Below, one piece after another: positions 18,270 through 26,329 of a stretch of 64,000 nt of DNA. The position numbers and the translations under genes are program-made. The stretch is from Desulfurococcus sp. (GTDB taxonomy: Archaea; Thermoproteota; Thermoprotei_A; Sulfolobales; Desulfurococcaceae): the NCBI GenBank assembly GCA_026626905.1, contig JAPNUX010000001.1, forward strand, positions 1 to 64,000. Direction: 5' to 3'. Below the pieces are notes generated by a model, which was not told where the DNA came from, ran no database searches, and saw only the letters and a list, made by a program, of their open reading frames with translations. Positions within the stretch are counted from its first letter, which is position 1; each line of letters opens with the position of its first letter.

Positions 18270-18557
18270 ATGCTGAAGAACTATAAGGATATCGCGGAGA
18301 GAGTAAAAGCGGTAATCCAGGAGGTGGATCCATGCGCGGAAGTATACGTGTTCGGCTCTGTTGTGCGAGTCGAGTTCACGGGAGTAAACGATATAGATAT
18401 ACTAGTAGTCACCGATAGAATTGAGAGGAAGTATGAAATGATGGTTAGAGTATACAAGAGTACTGAGGCTCCTGTAGAACTACACATCACGACGAGAGAA
18501 GGCTACGAGAAATGGTATAAGAGATTCATTAGTAGCAGCGAGATAATGAGAGTGTAG
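18270..18557 (+). CDS. MNT-type nucleotidyltransferase, antitoxin partner of the upstream HEPN gene
   Basis: About 95 residues with the signature VFGSVVRVEFTGVNDIDILVV, i.e. the GS and DxD motif of minimal nucleotidyltransferases. The open frame extends back into the HEPN gene, but ATG 18270 yields the normal family N-terminus (MLKNYKDIAERV) and avoids a 40-base overlap, so I chose it. Known partners of this class add AMP groups to the HEPN toxin. Complete and apparently functional, in contrast to the neighbouring broken systems. Confidence 0.8.
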   Translation: MLKNYKDIAERVKAVIQEVDPCAEVYVFGSVVRVEFTGVNDIDILVVTDRIERKYEMMVRVYKSTEAPVELHITTREGYEKWYKRFISSSEIMRV

Positions 18558-18704
18558 TTTAAAGCGTTTACACTACAAGTGGATACATGATAGTTCCCTG
18601 CGAGAGCTAGAGGAGAGCTCCTGGAAGATGTATTTTGATTAAAGACAGGTAAAACTAGAAGGTTTATTAGTACCCAGCTTATAGTCTTATCTTGGTGCCT
18701 CTCG

Positions 18705-19181
18705 TTGTCTTCAACTATTACTCTACCTGAGATTCTAGTCGAGGAGATCGCTAAGAGAGCTTCTAGAGCAGGTCTTAGTGTAGAAGAGTATCTAGCTGAC
18801 CTGGTCTTCGGTTCCATGGATCCGGATGAAGCAGCAGGTAAGTATATTGAAACCGCTCTCCATCTAGTCGAACAGGCTAGAGAAGAGCTTAGTAGAGGTG
18901 ATTTAAGACAGGCTTCAGAGAAGATCTGGGGTGCCTGCGCGCTAGCTATTAAAGCTCATGCTCTCGCTAGAAGAAAACGTAGACTGGAATCCCATGCAGA
19001 GTTATGGGTGTATAAGAATGAAGTTGCTGTGGAGATTGGTTCATGGGTTAGAATAGTATTCAAGATAGCTGACTCCATGCATAGAAACTTCTATGAGGGG
19101 TTAGCAACCAGGGAGGATGTAGAAGATGCTATCGAGGAGGTTGAGAAGCTAGTGAAAGCTATAGCGGAAAAACTGAAGTAG
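18705..19181 (+). CDS. PaREP1-family protein with N-terminal ribbon-helix-helix-like segment
   Basis: The 158 residues begin with STITLPEILVEEIAKRASRA and GLSVEEYLADLV, the strand-helix-helix pattern of ribbon-helix-helix DNA-binding proteins, and continue into a PaREP1 domain (YIETALHLVEQAREEL, QASEKIWGACALAIKAHAL, then MHRNFYEG). PaREP1 proteins are multicopy and of unknown function in crenarchaea; their helical layout resembles HEPN proteins. The start is TTG 18705 with an AT-rich element about 27 bases upstream. A second, shorter paralogue lies at 25463-25918. Confidence 0.78.
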   Translation: MSSTITLPEILVEEIAKRASRAGLSVEEYLADLVFGSMDPDEAAGKYIETALHLVEQAREELSRGDLRQASEKIWGACALAIKAHALARRKRRLESHAELWVYKNEVAVEIGSWVRIVFKIADSMHRNFYEGLATREDVEDAIEEVEKLVKAIAEKLK

Positions 19182-19205
19182 TAGCATTAAGCTAGCAATT
19201 GAAAA

Positions 19206-19493
19206 TTACTCGATATAATATGCGTGCACGCCCAGGCTCTTAGATACTTCTGCCTGCCGGATATCACTTGTAAGAAGCTCGCCGTGCTTGAATGCATGCA
19301 ATGTATAGAGGGTCGTAGATTGTTATATTGTAGTCTAATGCTATCTCTACTACCTTCTTCCATATAGCATTTGCTACTTCTTTTAAACGTGATCTAAGCT
19401 GTAGACACCTTTCTCAAGGTAATCTTCTACTTCAAGCCAGTTGACTTCTCCCAGCAGGTATTTCGCGAGGGCTTATACATCAATTACTATCAC
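19206..19493 (-). pseudogene. Broken VapC (PIN-domain) toxin gene
   Basis: Starting with GTG 19493, which overlaps the antitoxin stop as in intact vapBC pairs, the translation reads VIVIDV, stop, ALAKYLLGEVNWLEVEDYL, EKGVYSLDHV, then stops and frame changes, then pieces of YDPLYIA and LLTSDIRQAE and a final VHAYYI. These are the ordered motifs of a PIN nuclease. At least two in-frame stops and one or more frameshifts disrupt it. The conserved first Asp region is kept but the protein cannot be made. Confidence 0.75.
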
Positions 19494-19701
19494 GATCCTC
19501 CCTCACATATCTGCTTGTAGTACCAGCTGGAGTTTCAGGTAGCTGCTCTATGACACCTCTAACCTCCACGAGAATCTTCTTACAGTGGAGTTCTTTTACC
19601 CGTCTCTCTATGAACCCACGTATCTCTTCACTCCAGTTAACTACGTCTTTAAACTTATCCATTAACTCTTTAAGTTTACGGGGTACACACACTCTTATCA
19701 C
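19480..19701 (-). CDS. VapB-type antitoxin (partner VapC is broken)
   Basis: The protein reads VIRVCVPRKLKELMDKF with a following WSEEIRGFIERRVKEL helix, the pattern of archaeal VapB antitoxins: a short DNA-binding strand-helix-helix and a C-terminal toxin-binding tail. The open frame reaches back to ATG 19755, but a TATA-like ttatttaaag at 19777-19765 puts the transcript start downstream of that ATG, so GTG 19701 (or a TTG just before it) is more likely. Its stop overlaps the first codons of the degenerate vapC. Confidence 0.65.
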   Translation of the reverse strand: MIRVCVPRKLKELMDKFKDVVNWSEEIRGFIERRVKELHCKKILVEVRGVIEQLPETPAGTTSRYVREDRDSN

Positions 19702-19927
19702 GGTGCTCAAGGCTACGTAAACACCCCAACCGATAAGATGTATTAAAGCTTCCATTAAACTTTAAATAACACTGAGTGAAAATGAAGTACGGTTTCTCGA
19801 GCTGTAGTAACGGTAGCCTTAATGTATTGATGGGGTGTAGCCTGCTCTTGAACCAGGATTCTAGCTCACTGTGAGCCCCTCAACGCGGGATGCTTAGGTA
19901 TTAAAGCCTAGCGGGTTTTATAGTGTA

Positions 19928-20896
19928 GTGGGTGGTGTTACGGGGCTTGTCTTTGGGCCTGTTCCATCGAGGCGGCTGGGTAGGAGTCTAGGTGTAAATA
20001 ATATTCCAGCGAAGACTTGTTCCTGCTCATGCGTGTACTGCCAGCTGGGTAGGACTATCATGCTGACTGCTGAGAGACGAGTCTTCTATAAGCCTGAAGA
20101 TATCTTCACTCAGGTTGAGAGGAGGGTTGAAGAGGCTACTTCAAGAGGGGAGAGGATTGACTACATTACTTTCGTCCCGGATGGAGAGCCGACACTAGAT
20201 GCTAACCTTGGCAGGGAGATCGAGCTTTTAAAGCAGATCGGGATTCCCGTAGCTGTTATAACCAACTCCTCACTCCTCTGGCGGGAGGATGTTAGAAGGG
20301 ATCTAGTGGAAGCCAGCTACGTTTCAGTGAAAGTAGATGCTGTCAGCGAGAACTTGTGGAGGAGGGTGAACAGGCCTCATAGAAGCCTGAAGCTCAGCGA
20401 GATCTTAGAGGGTATAAGAGTCTTCTCAGAGGAGTTCAATGGGGTTATCACTAGTGAAACCATGCTTATAGACAGCGTGAGCTACGAGGGGGAGCTGGAG
20501 AGGATAGCAGGCTTCCTAGCAGAGCTTAGAAGGCTGAGTAAAGCCTATATTGCTATCCCGACGAGGCCTTCAGCAGAGAAGTGGGTTAGACCAGCTAGAG
20601 AGGATGTCTTGAATACTGCCTTCCAGGTTTTCTCGGAGAAGCTTGGTGCCAGTAGAGTTGAATACCTGATAGGCTACGAGGGTAGTGCTTTCTCATCTAC
20701 AGGGAATGCTGAAGAGGATCTACTAAGCATAACAGCCGTCCACCCTATGCGCAGGGATGCGGTAGAAGAGCTATTGAGGAGAGCTGGCTCTAACTGGAGT
20801 ATTGTCGAGAAGCTGCTGAGCGAGGGTAAGCTTATAGAAGTCGAGTACCGAGGCTTCAAGTACTACATGAGGAGGCTTCAAGCTGAAGCTAAGTAA
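19928..20896 (+). CDS. Radical SAM protein (COG0731-type Fe-S oxidoreductase)
   Basis: A 322-residue radical SAM enzyme. The cluster motif is C31-x3-C35-x2-C38 (within CSCSCVYCQLG), preceded by the family hallmark FGPVPSRRLGRSLGVN. Downstream ITFVPDGEPTLD is the GEP-like SAM-binding motif and VITNSSLLWRED follows. The C-terminal 80 residues look like a winged-helix segment. Members are widespread in archaea and anaerobic bacteria with no agreed function. The GTG start at 19928 is preceded by gttttatag, a plausible TATA element close to the start. It stands alone in a toxin-antitoxin-rich region. Confidence 0.85.
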   Translation: MGGVTGLVFGPVPSRRLGRSLGVNNIPAKTCSCSCVYCQLGRTIMLTAERRVFYKPEDIFTQVERRVEEATSRGERIDYITFVPDGEPTLDANLGREIELLKQIGIPVAVITNSSLLWREDVRRDLVEASYVSVKVDAVSENLWRRVNRPHRSLKLSEILEGIRVFSEEFNGVITSETMLIDSVSYEGELERIAGFLAELRRLSKAYIAIPTRPSAEKWVRPAREDVLNTAFQVFSEKLGASRVEYLIGYEGSAFSSTGNAEEDLLSITAVHPMRRDAVEELLRRAGSNWSIVEKLLSEGKLIEVEYRGFKYYMRRLQAEAK

Positions 20897-21006
20897 ACGC
20901 ATAGAAGCATTTAATTCCAGCATTAAGTTTAAACTCGAAGAAGGATGCGTCTATTGACTAGGTTTATATCCTGTAATACACAAGCATTTACATAGGTGTA
21001 TACTTT

Positions 21007-21240
21007 ATGAGCGAGTATGTGATCATCTCCGCTAGAGTTAAAAGAGAGCTTCTAGAAGAGGCTAAGCGATTAAACATCAATATCTCAGAGCTCATTAGAA
21101 ATGCTCTTGAGAATGAAGTACGCCGCCGTAGACTCGCTATTCTAGAAGAGAGGCTGAAGCAGAAGCGTGATGTACTAGCTGGAATGGATGTCAGCGAAAT
21201 GGTAGAACTAATTCGCGAAGATAGGGAGGTAGAACATTAA
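21007..21240 (+). CDS. VapB/CopG-type antitoxin (partner VapC lost)
   Basis: A 77-residue protein: an N-terminal ribbon-helix-helix (VIISARVKRELLEEAKRLNI, ISELIRNALENEV), a charged helix and an acidic tail (ELIREDREVEH) as in archaeal VapB proteins. Immediately after it, overlapping its stop, lie about 20 codons of a degenerate PIN gene and nothing more. The antitoxin is therefore now solitary. Confidence 0.75.
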   Translation: MSEYVIISARVKRELLEEAKRLNINISELIRNALENEVRRRRLAILEERLKQKRDVLAGMDVSEMVELIREDREVEH

Positions 21241-21305
21241 AGCTAATATACCTAGGTATTTCAGCCCTCGTAACCCAAATACTCCTAGTAGAGTGTGTAG
21301 GGATA
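21237..21305 (+). pseudogene. 5' remnant of a VapC (PIN-domain) gene
   Basis: Reading from the overlap with the antitoxin stop gives LKLIYLGISALVTQILLVEC, recognisable against the PIN start KLIYLDTSALVKxYLxE with the catalytic Asp changed to Gly and the start codon lost. The similarity fades after about 23 codons. The position matches the normal vapBC overlap. Confidence 0.6.
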
Positions 21306-21338
21306 AGCTTTCTAGCCGTCTACTGCTCTCAGCCCTTG

Positions 21339-22240
21339 TTACTGACCTCTGAATTCTATGGTAGAGCCAACGTACGCTTCGCCATAGCGCTCCGGGTGTT
21401 TTGTCTTCAATAGCTCTCTAATTCCCTCACCGCTGCAGTGGATTGGGTATATTCTCTTTACTCCGAGGCCTACAAGGTGTTCTACTACCTTCTCCAGCTT
21501 GTAGCCTGGTGCACCTGCTAGGTGGAAGCCTCCTATGACAGCGTAGGGTTTAACTCCTAGTTCTCTTACAGTCTTCTCGACAATCCTGTCTACGCTGGAT
21601 GACTGCATCCAGCTAGTACTACAAGCCCTAACCCCTTAACGTTGACTGCTAGTGCCTGCTCGTAGGGTGGGCCGTAGAGCTCGCCTACAACTGCTACTCC
21701 TTCACTCAGCTTAATTGTACTGTAGACTCTAACCACGTGCTTAAACCCTACGCTCTTAATCCACTCCTCGGTGTTCTGGGATGCATGCCCTGGAATATAG
21801 ACTGTGATACTCCCGTTGACTCCAGCAATATATTCAAGTCCCCTGACATGGTCTCCATGCTCATGTGATATAACAATAAAGCTTGCTTTCTCTAAGCTCT
21901 TATCGAGTACCTCTACATTATGCTGTAGAACAAGAGGGTCTGGGCCGGCATCGAATAGGATCACGTTGAATGGTGTTTCAACTAGGATTGATAAACCCCA
22001 TGCATCCACTAGCTCACTGTTGAATGGGTTAGGGCTATTGTCTACTAGCACTGTTAGTTTAACCCAGGGTACCTCGCCTAGCTCTGATACTACTCCAGCT
22101 TCTCCACCTATAGTAGTATTGAATGAGGTTGTAGTATTATAGCTGTATTTGAGTGCAGGCTTCACGTAGAGTACTGTTAGGAGGAGTACTATCAGGAATA
22201 AAGCTAGCACTAATGATAGAAGCCTTGCCAAGACCCTCAC
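21339..22240 (-). pseudogene. Metallo-beta-lactamase-fold hydrolase, interrupted by one frameshift
   Basis: Two overlapping frames together make one membrane-anchored hydrolase of the 7,8-dihydropterin synthase-like metallo-hydrolase group. The first (start 22240) has an N-terminal hydrophobic helix (residues 7-25), VDNSPNP, FDAGPDP, the zinc motif HEHGDH, and runs to LAGCSHPA then a stop. The second frame resumes at VDRIVEKTVREL and continues to GGFHLAG and PIHCSG near the C-terminus. A single missing base at about 21593-21596 (CCAGCG where CCAGGCG would read through) restores the expected GCSHPGVDRIV. It is either a recent pseudogene or an assembly error; every catalytic motif survives. Confidence 0.8.
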
Positions 22241-22328
22241 TATGATACCTGGATAATGCTAAAGCCACTAAAATATACTCCAGGTATTATTATTGTAGTT
22301 TTCATGTACATCCTCTTAAGCTAGGTGT

Positions 22329-22643
22329 TCACGGCTTAAATCCAGTACCCGGCTCTCTCGCTCTTCCTTCCCTTATCGAGAGGGGTATCTCTAAACCTAA
22401 TGCCTCTCGTATACTCCTAATGCTTAGGAAGAGGTTTACTCTATCAAGCTTCAGGAATGGAGAGAGTATTACGACAACTGCTCTAGCTTTAGCGATATCA
22501 TGGGAGAGTACTCTATTAAACTGTGCAACGTCAATAATTCTAGTTGAAGCCTTAAAGAACTCTTCCCTCAACTTCTTCAGTAAAGGCCCTTTCCCTATAC
22601 GCTCGTGTAGGAATCTTCGTAGAGGCCCTTCTCCTAGGGTACT
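22329..22643 (-). pseudogene. Fragment of a phospholipase D-like domain protein
   Basis: A start-less stretch of about 105 codons reads GPLLKKLREEFF and then FNRVLSHDIAKARAVVVILSP and FLKLDRVNLFL, the entry of a PLD-like domain seen at the end of helicase and nuclease-type proteins. Both ends are missing: an in-frame stop lies upstream at 22644-22646, and the HxK catalytic part is absent downstream. I infer a gene remnant. Confidence 0.5.
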
Positions 22644-22819
22644 CTAACACTCCAGATAAGGATTGCTGTCTTCACTTATATGATTTCTTCAGAGGTAGTC
22701 TATACAAATCAACTCCAAGCCGGCTCTAGGAGTAGCTATTCAAGTGCAACCCGGTGTAGAGAGCTAGGTGTATTGATAACTCGTAGCCGGTATCATGAAG
22801 TCTGTGAGGGTTCTAGGTG

Positions 22820-23656
22820 CTACTGTAAGCCTAGTAGCTGGATTAAACCTTTCTCCTGGATTAGCCTTGCTATCTTCCTCTGTCTTCTACTCCTTGTCTT
22901 CATGAGTGTCTCTGTGAGTGCATCGTAGAGTGCTGGTTTAACTGCATCGAGTAGCATGTAGCTGTTGATTGGTCTGCCCATTACTAGTGGTGTAGTAATG
23001 TAGAAGAGGTAGATTAATGGCGTGTTGAAGGGTGCAAGCTTTAGCAGGTTCCTCCAGACTCTCCTGCTTCCTCCACGCTTATAGTACTCTAATGCCTCTA
23101 GCTTAGCGTAAAAGACTAGTTTTCTACGCTGTAGTTCTTCCTCGAGGGGGAGGTGGATAATATAGTATTCTTCTGGTAGCTGCACGATTCGCCCGTGTAT
23201 AATAGGCTGCTCGTGAACTAGCCCCTTGTATACTGTCCTCGACTTCCTGAATACTCTAATCTGTGTGTCCGGGTAGAAGGGGCCTAGGAGAATCCTGCCT
23301 TTATGAGTGTTGACGCGTGTAACACTGAAAGCTACTACTTCCTCGGGTGTTTTTGCTACTAGGTCTCTCAGCACGCTTTTAAGTCTCCTCCCTAATCTTT
23401 CATCAGTGTCCAGGTAGAGGATCCACTCGTAGCTAGCCATTCTTAAAGCGAACATTCTATCCGGGTCAGCGTAGCCCCAAGGCTTCCTCTGGTAGACTCT
23501 AGCACCAAAGCTTCTAGCTATCTCTACAGTTTCATCTGCGCTAAATCCATCGATAACAATTATCTCATCTACAATATCCTTAACATTACTTAGCAAGTGT
23601 GGAAGCTGCTTAGCTGAATTCCTCGTGAATGTTATAAATGATATCTTAGCATCCAT
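22820..23656 (-). CDS. Glycosyltransferase family 2 (WaaE-like)
   Basis: A 278-residue GT2 enzyme. ISFITFTRNSAKQLPHLLSN and IDGFSADETVEIA open the GT-A domain, YLDTDERL is the metal-binding DxD, and KGLVHEQP plus the YYIIHLPL segment match WaaE/KdtX-like family members that act on lipid or surface sugars. The last 80 residues are hydrophobic and basic (NTPLIYLFYITTPLVMG), suggesting membrane association. It lies away from the main glycan cluster. A decayed paralogous fragment sits at 31626-32015, so the locus was once duplicated. Confidence 0.85.
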   Translation of the reverse strand: MDAKISFITFTRNSAKQLPHLLSNVKDIVDEIIVIDGFSADETVEIARSFGARVYQRKPWGYADPDRMFALRMASYEWILYLDTDERLGRRLKSVLRDLVAKTPEEVVAFSVTRVNTHKGRILLGPFYPDTQIRVFRKSRTVYKGLVHEQPIIHGRIVQLPEEYYIIHLPLEEELQRRKLVFYAKLEALEYYKRGGSRRVWRNLLKLAPFNTPLIYLFYITTPLVMGRPINSYMLLDAVKPALYDALTETLMKTRSRRQRKIARLIQEKGLIQLLGLQ

Positions 23657-23837
23657 TAATCCTGGTCACCAGTAGCCTCGACTAGACTCCATTGTAGTAT
23701 ACTAGGGTCTAATTTTATTCCTTCCTCTGATTTTGACAGGTAGAGTAGCTGGAGTTCTCGTGAAATATTCACTCTGTAGAAGACTTAGTAATGCGTGACC
23801 TGGTGGTTTTCTAGAGTATTCAGGGATGAGTGCGGGT

Positions 23838-24713
23838 TTAGTAGGTTTCTCTTGTGAGCTTAGAGTATGCTAGCTTCCCGAATCTCCTGTCTCTGAGGGC
23901 TTTTAGAGTATTGAGTACTGTAGCTCTGGTTTGCGTGTCCCCGGCTAGTTTTAAGGCTAGTAGTGTAGTCCACTTGGCTAGAGGGATCCTGTAGGGGGTT
24001 GTTATGAGCTCTGAGTTCACGAGCCTATGGATTTCTAGTGCTTCTCTGATTGCTGCTTCCACTTTAAGTTCCCTGGCGAGTTCTCGTGCTCTTGGAGTGT
24101 AGAGGTAGTTTAGCGTGGCGTAGTCGTTGAGCGTGTAGAGTCTCTCCTTGTAGACTGCGTGTGCTGCAACTACTACTAGCTCGGCTTCACTGCTCAGCAC
24201 AGGGGCTTTCACGCTGTAAACACCGTCTTCAATAGTGTACTCTAGTAGCTTCTCTCCATTAAGGTATACTGTGCTAGCGAGAGTAGGGTTTACGTAGAGG
24301 TCTACAATAGTGCTACCACGAGTTAGAGTTACACAGTAGGGCTCGGCAACCTCGATCCTATAGCCTAGCTTCCTCAATCTCTCAACTGCTCTACCCACGT
24401 GTCTTCTATCAATGAGTACATCTATATCTGAGGGCACGTAGACTACTGGTTTTCTAGTCTTGAATAAAACGTATCTTAACCCGTCTAAAGCACTTGTTAT
24501 CTCGCTGAGCCTAGCTTGGAATAACTTGAATCTAGCTTCTTCTCTAAGCCTTATCTCGCCTTCTACCCTGGCTGCACGGAGGAAGTGGAGTAGTACTTTA
24601 TTCAGGGAAGCTATCCTAATGTATTCTTCAATTCCAGCTGGATTACCGTTGAAGACTCCGTGTACTACTGTATTGAATACTACTCTAAATGCTGTTTTAC
24701 TGTACCTCGCCAA
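23838..24713 (-). CDS. Putative nucleotidyltransferase-fold protein
   Basis: A 291-residue protein. The centre (about residues 80-180) contains VPSDIDVLIDRRHVGRAVERL and GYRIEV, and later IVDLYVNP, the pattern of the uncharacterised nucleotidyltransferase family NTP_transf_5 (DxD in a pol-beta-like fold). The flanking N- and C-terminal parts are helical. It overlaps by 17 bases the 3' end of a degraded kinase gene on the same strand and lies near a glycosyltransferase, so it may have belonged to a glycan-modification set. The substrate is unknown. Confidence 0.6.
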   Translation of the reverse strand: MARYSKTAFRVVFNTVVHGVFNGNPAGIEEYIRIASLNKVLLHFLRAARVEGEIRLREEARFKLFQARLSEITSALDGLRYVLFKTRKPVVYVPSDIDVLIDRRHVGRAVERLRKLGYRIEVAEPYCVTLTRGSTIVDLYVNPTLASTVYLNGEKLLEYTIEDGVYSVKAPVLSSEAELVVVAAHAVYKERLYTLNDYATLNYLYTPRARELARELKVEAAIREALEIHRLVNSELITTPYRIPLAKWTTLLALKLAGDTQTRATVLNTLKALRDRRFGKLAYSKLTRETY

Positions 24714-25335
24714 CTACTCTTAACACCTCTCTAAGAGACACGCTGATGCTAGCTCTACTAGTATCTACTACCGGTGTCTTAAGAATTGAGGCTAGTGTAT
24801 CGTAGACTACTAGCTCGAATGGTATTAAGGCTTCATCCCTCCAGCCTCTACGCCTCTCTAATAGTATATTCCTGTCGGCTCGCACATAGATTAGCTTACT
24901 ACAGGAGCTTACAGCTAATGCTAGAGTAATCCTGCCAGGCAGGCTTCTAATAGCACTAGGCCATCTTAGAGTAGCCGTAAGCCAGACTAGAAAGTCTAGT
25001 ATCCCTCGCTCAGCAATCAAGATATCAGCGTGCAGCTTCTTCAACTTAAACCTCCAGAGGTAGACGGGTGTAATAGAAGCAAGCTCTATGAAAGCCCAGA
25101 GCCAGTCATCCTCTCAGGGATGCAGAATATGGTAGTAGGGGTTGCAGGAGCCCTTAAACACTTCGAATCTACCTAGTATTCTAGCGAGAATAGAGGCTAG
25201 GGTATGAGTCCCCCGGAGCCACGTGAAGCTGACTCTAAACCCTTCTCCCTGAAGTATCTAGCTGTAAGCCGGGCTAGCGTAGACTTACCAGACCCGTCAG
25301 CACCAGAAAAAACAGAGGATGAGCTTGCCCGTCAC
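24697..25335 (-). pseudogene. Thymidylate-kinase-like P-loop kinase, inactivated
   Basis: Piecing the minus-strand frames together from GTG 25335 gives TGKLILFF, the P-loop SGADGSGKST, LARLTARYFREKG, FTWLRGTHTLASILARI, NPYYHILHP, DDWLWAFIELASITPVYL and then the intact stretch from 25044 with ILIAERGILDFLVWL and LIYVRAD-ILLERR. To read through, one extra base just before the P-loop, one missing base near 25239 and a TGA near 25115 must be ignored. The order of motifs matches thymidylate-kinase-like proteins often found in glycan loci. The last 115 codons remain open. Confidence 0.7.
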
Positions 25336-25462
25336 TAAGACACCAGTAAGCTTAACCCCTCATATGTAAGCCGGGAAGTAGTTAAATACCCCGTGTACTC
25401 AGAGGAAGACAAGGCATTCTAGTCTTAATTAACTACTACACGTACAGCACTAATCGGGGTAG

Positions 25463-25918
25463 GTGTTGGCTGAGAGAGCTGGTATGACGCTTGAAGAGTA
25501 TACTATTGAATTGTTATCGCAGAGCTTGGATCCCAGGGATAGAGCTGTAGAGTATATTGAGGTGGCTCAAGAGCTTCTCGTGGAAGCCCGGAGAGAGCTT
25601 GAGGAGAAGGATTACAGGCAGGCTGCCGGGAGGCTGTGGGGCTCGGCAGCTCTAGCAGTAGAAGCCTACGCTTTAAAACGAGAGGGGAGGAGGCTTGTAA
25701 GCCACAGGGAGCTATGGGAGTATAAGGAGAAGCTTATAGAAGAGCTGGGTGAATGGGTTTATGATGCATGGATAGCAGCAGGTAGCATGCACACGTGTTT
25801 CTATGAGGGGTGGTGTAGTACTGGAGATGTCGAGAAGGCTTTGAAGCGTGTTGAAAGATTTGTGGAGTCGGTGAGAAGAGTTTTAGAGGAGCCTGGGTAT
25901 TCTTCTAGTGGGGTTTAA
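25463..25918 (+). CDS. PaREP1-family protein, shortened N-terminus
   Basis: A 151-residue paralogue of the protein at 18705. The PaREP1 part is complete (YIEVAQELLVEARREL, QAAGRLWGSAALAVEAYAL, MHTCFYEGW). Before it only the end of the ribbon-helix-helix-like segment remains (AERAGMTLEEYTIELL); the first beta-strand is lost. The start is GTG 25463, with an in-frame stop directly upstream. The missing strand suggests loss of DNA binding or a recombined 5' end. Function unknown. Confidence 0.7.
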   Translation: MLAERAGMTLEEYTIELLSQSLDPRDRAVEYIEVAQELLVEARRELEEKDYRQAAGRLWGSAALAVEAYALKREGRRLVSHRELWEYKEKLIEELGEWVYDAWIAAGSMHTCFYEGWCSTGDVEKALKRVERFVESVRRVLEEPGYSSSGV

Positions 25919-25946
25919 AGCCTTTCATGTGGAATGCTGTGGTATG

Positions 25947-26294
25947 CTAGGGATTTTCTGCGAGTTCTTCTAGTACTCTCTCAACAGCTTCTCTAACTGT
26001 GACCCCGGTTACCGTTATGATCTTTATGCCTAGTGCTGTTAGTGCTGCGTAAGCGTTCGGGCCGGGGCTTGGACCAGCGTAGACTTCTACACCGTGGTCT
26101 GCGAGGGCTTGGGCTGCTTTAACACCTGCACCACTCCCGGCTTCCGCGCCTGGGTTTGCTACTACTTCAACACTAAGGATTCTCCTGGTTGAAGGGTCTA
26201 CTGATACTATCGTGATTGTTGGAGCTCTACCAAACCTCTCGGCTACAAGGTCGTCTAGTCCACCCCTGCTTGTCGGGATGCCTATCCGCTTCAC
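25947..26294 (-). CDS. NifX/NifB-C-type dinitrogenase iron-molybdenum cofactor family protein
   Basis: A 115-residue single-domain protein of the family that binds FeMo-cofactor precursors or iron-sulfur clusters (RIGIPTSRGGLDDLVAERFG at the start, GVEVYAGPSPGPNAYAAL, and a final GITV-like strand). There is no nitrogenase in the window; in archaea such proteins lie next to MinD-like ATPases with ferredoxin inserts, as here. A role in iron-sulfur or metal-cluster handling is inferred. It is last in a four-gene minus-strand set, 35 bases after the ATPase stop. Confidence 0.85.
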   Translation of the reverse strand: MKRIGIPTSRGGLDDLVAERFGRAPTITIVSVDPSTRRILSVEVVANPGAEAGSGAGVKAAQALADHGVEVYAGPSPGPNAYAALTALGIKIITVTGVTVREAVERVLEELAENP

Positions 26295-26329
26295 TCCACG
26301 CTCACCTCTCAGCTCTCATAATACTTGCC

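Noticed and set aside
22680-22928. Plus-strand ORF of 82 codons before the WaaE-like gene
   Set aside because: Its 3' half is antisense to the glycosyltransferase C-terminus and the rest has no protein-like features.
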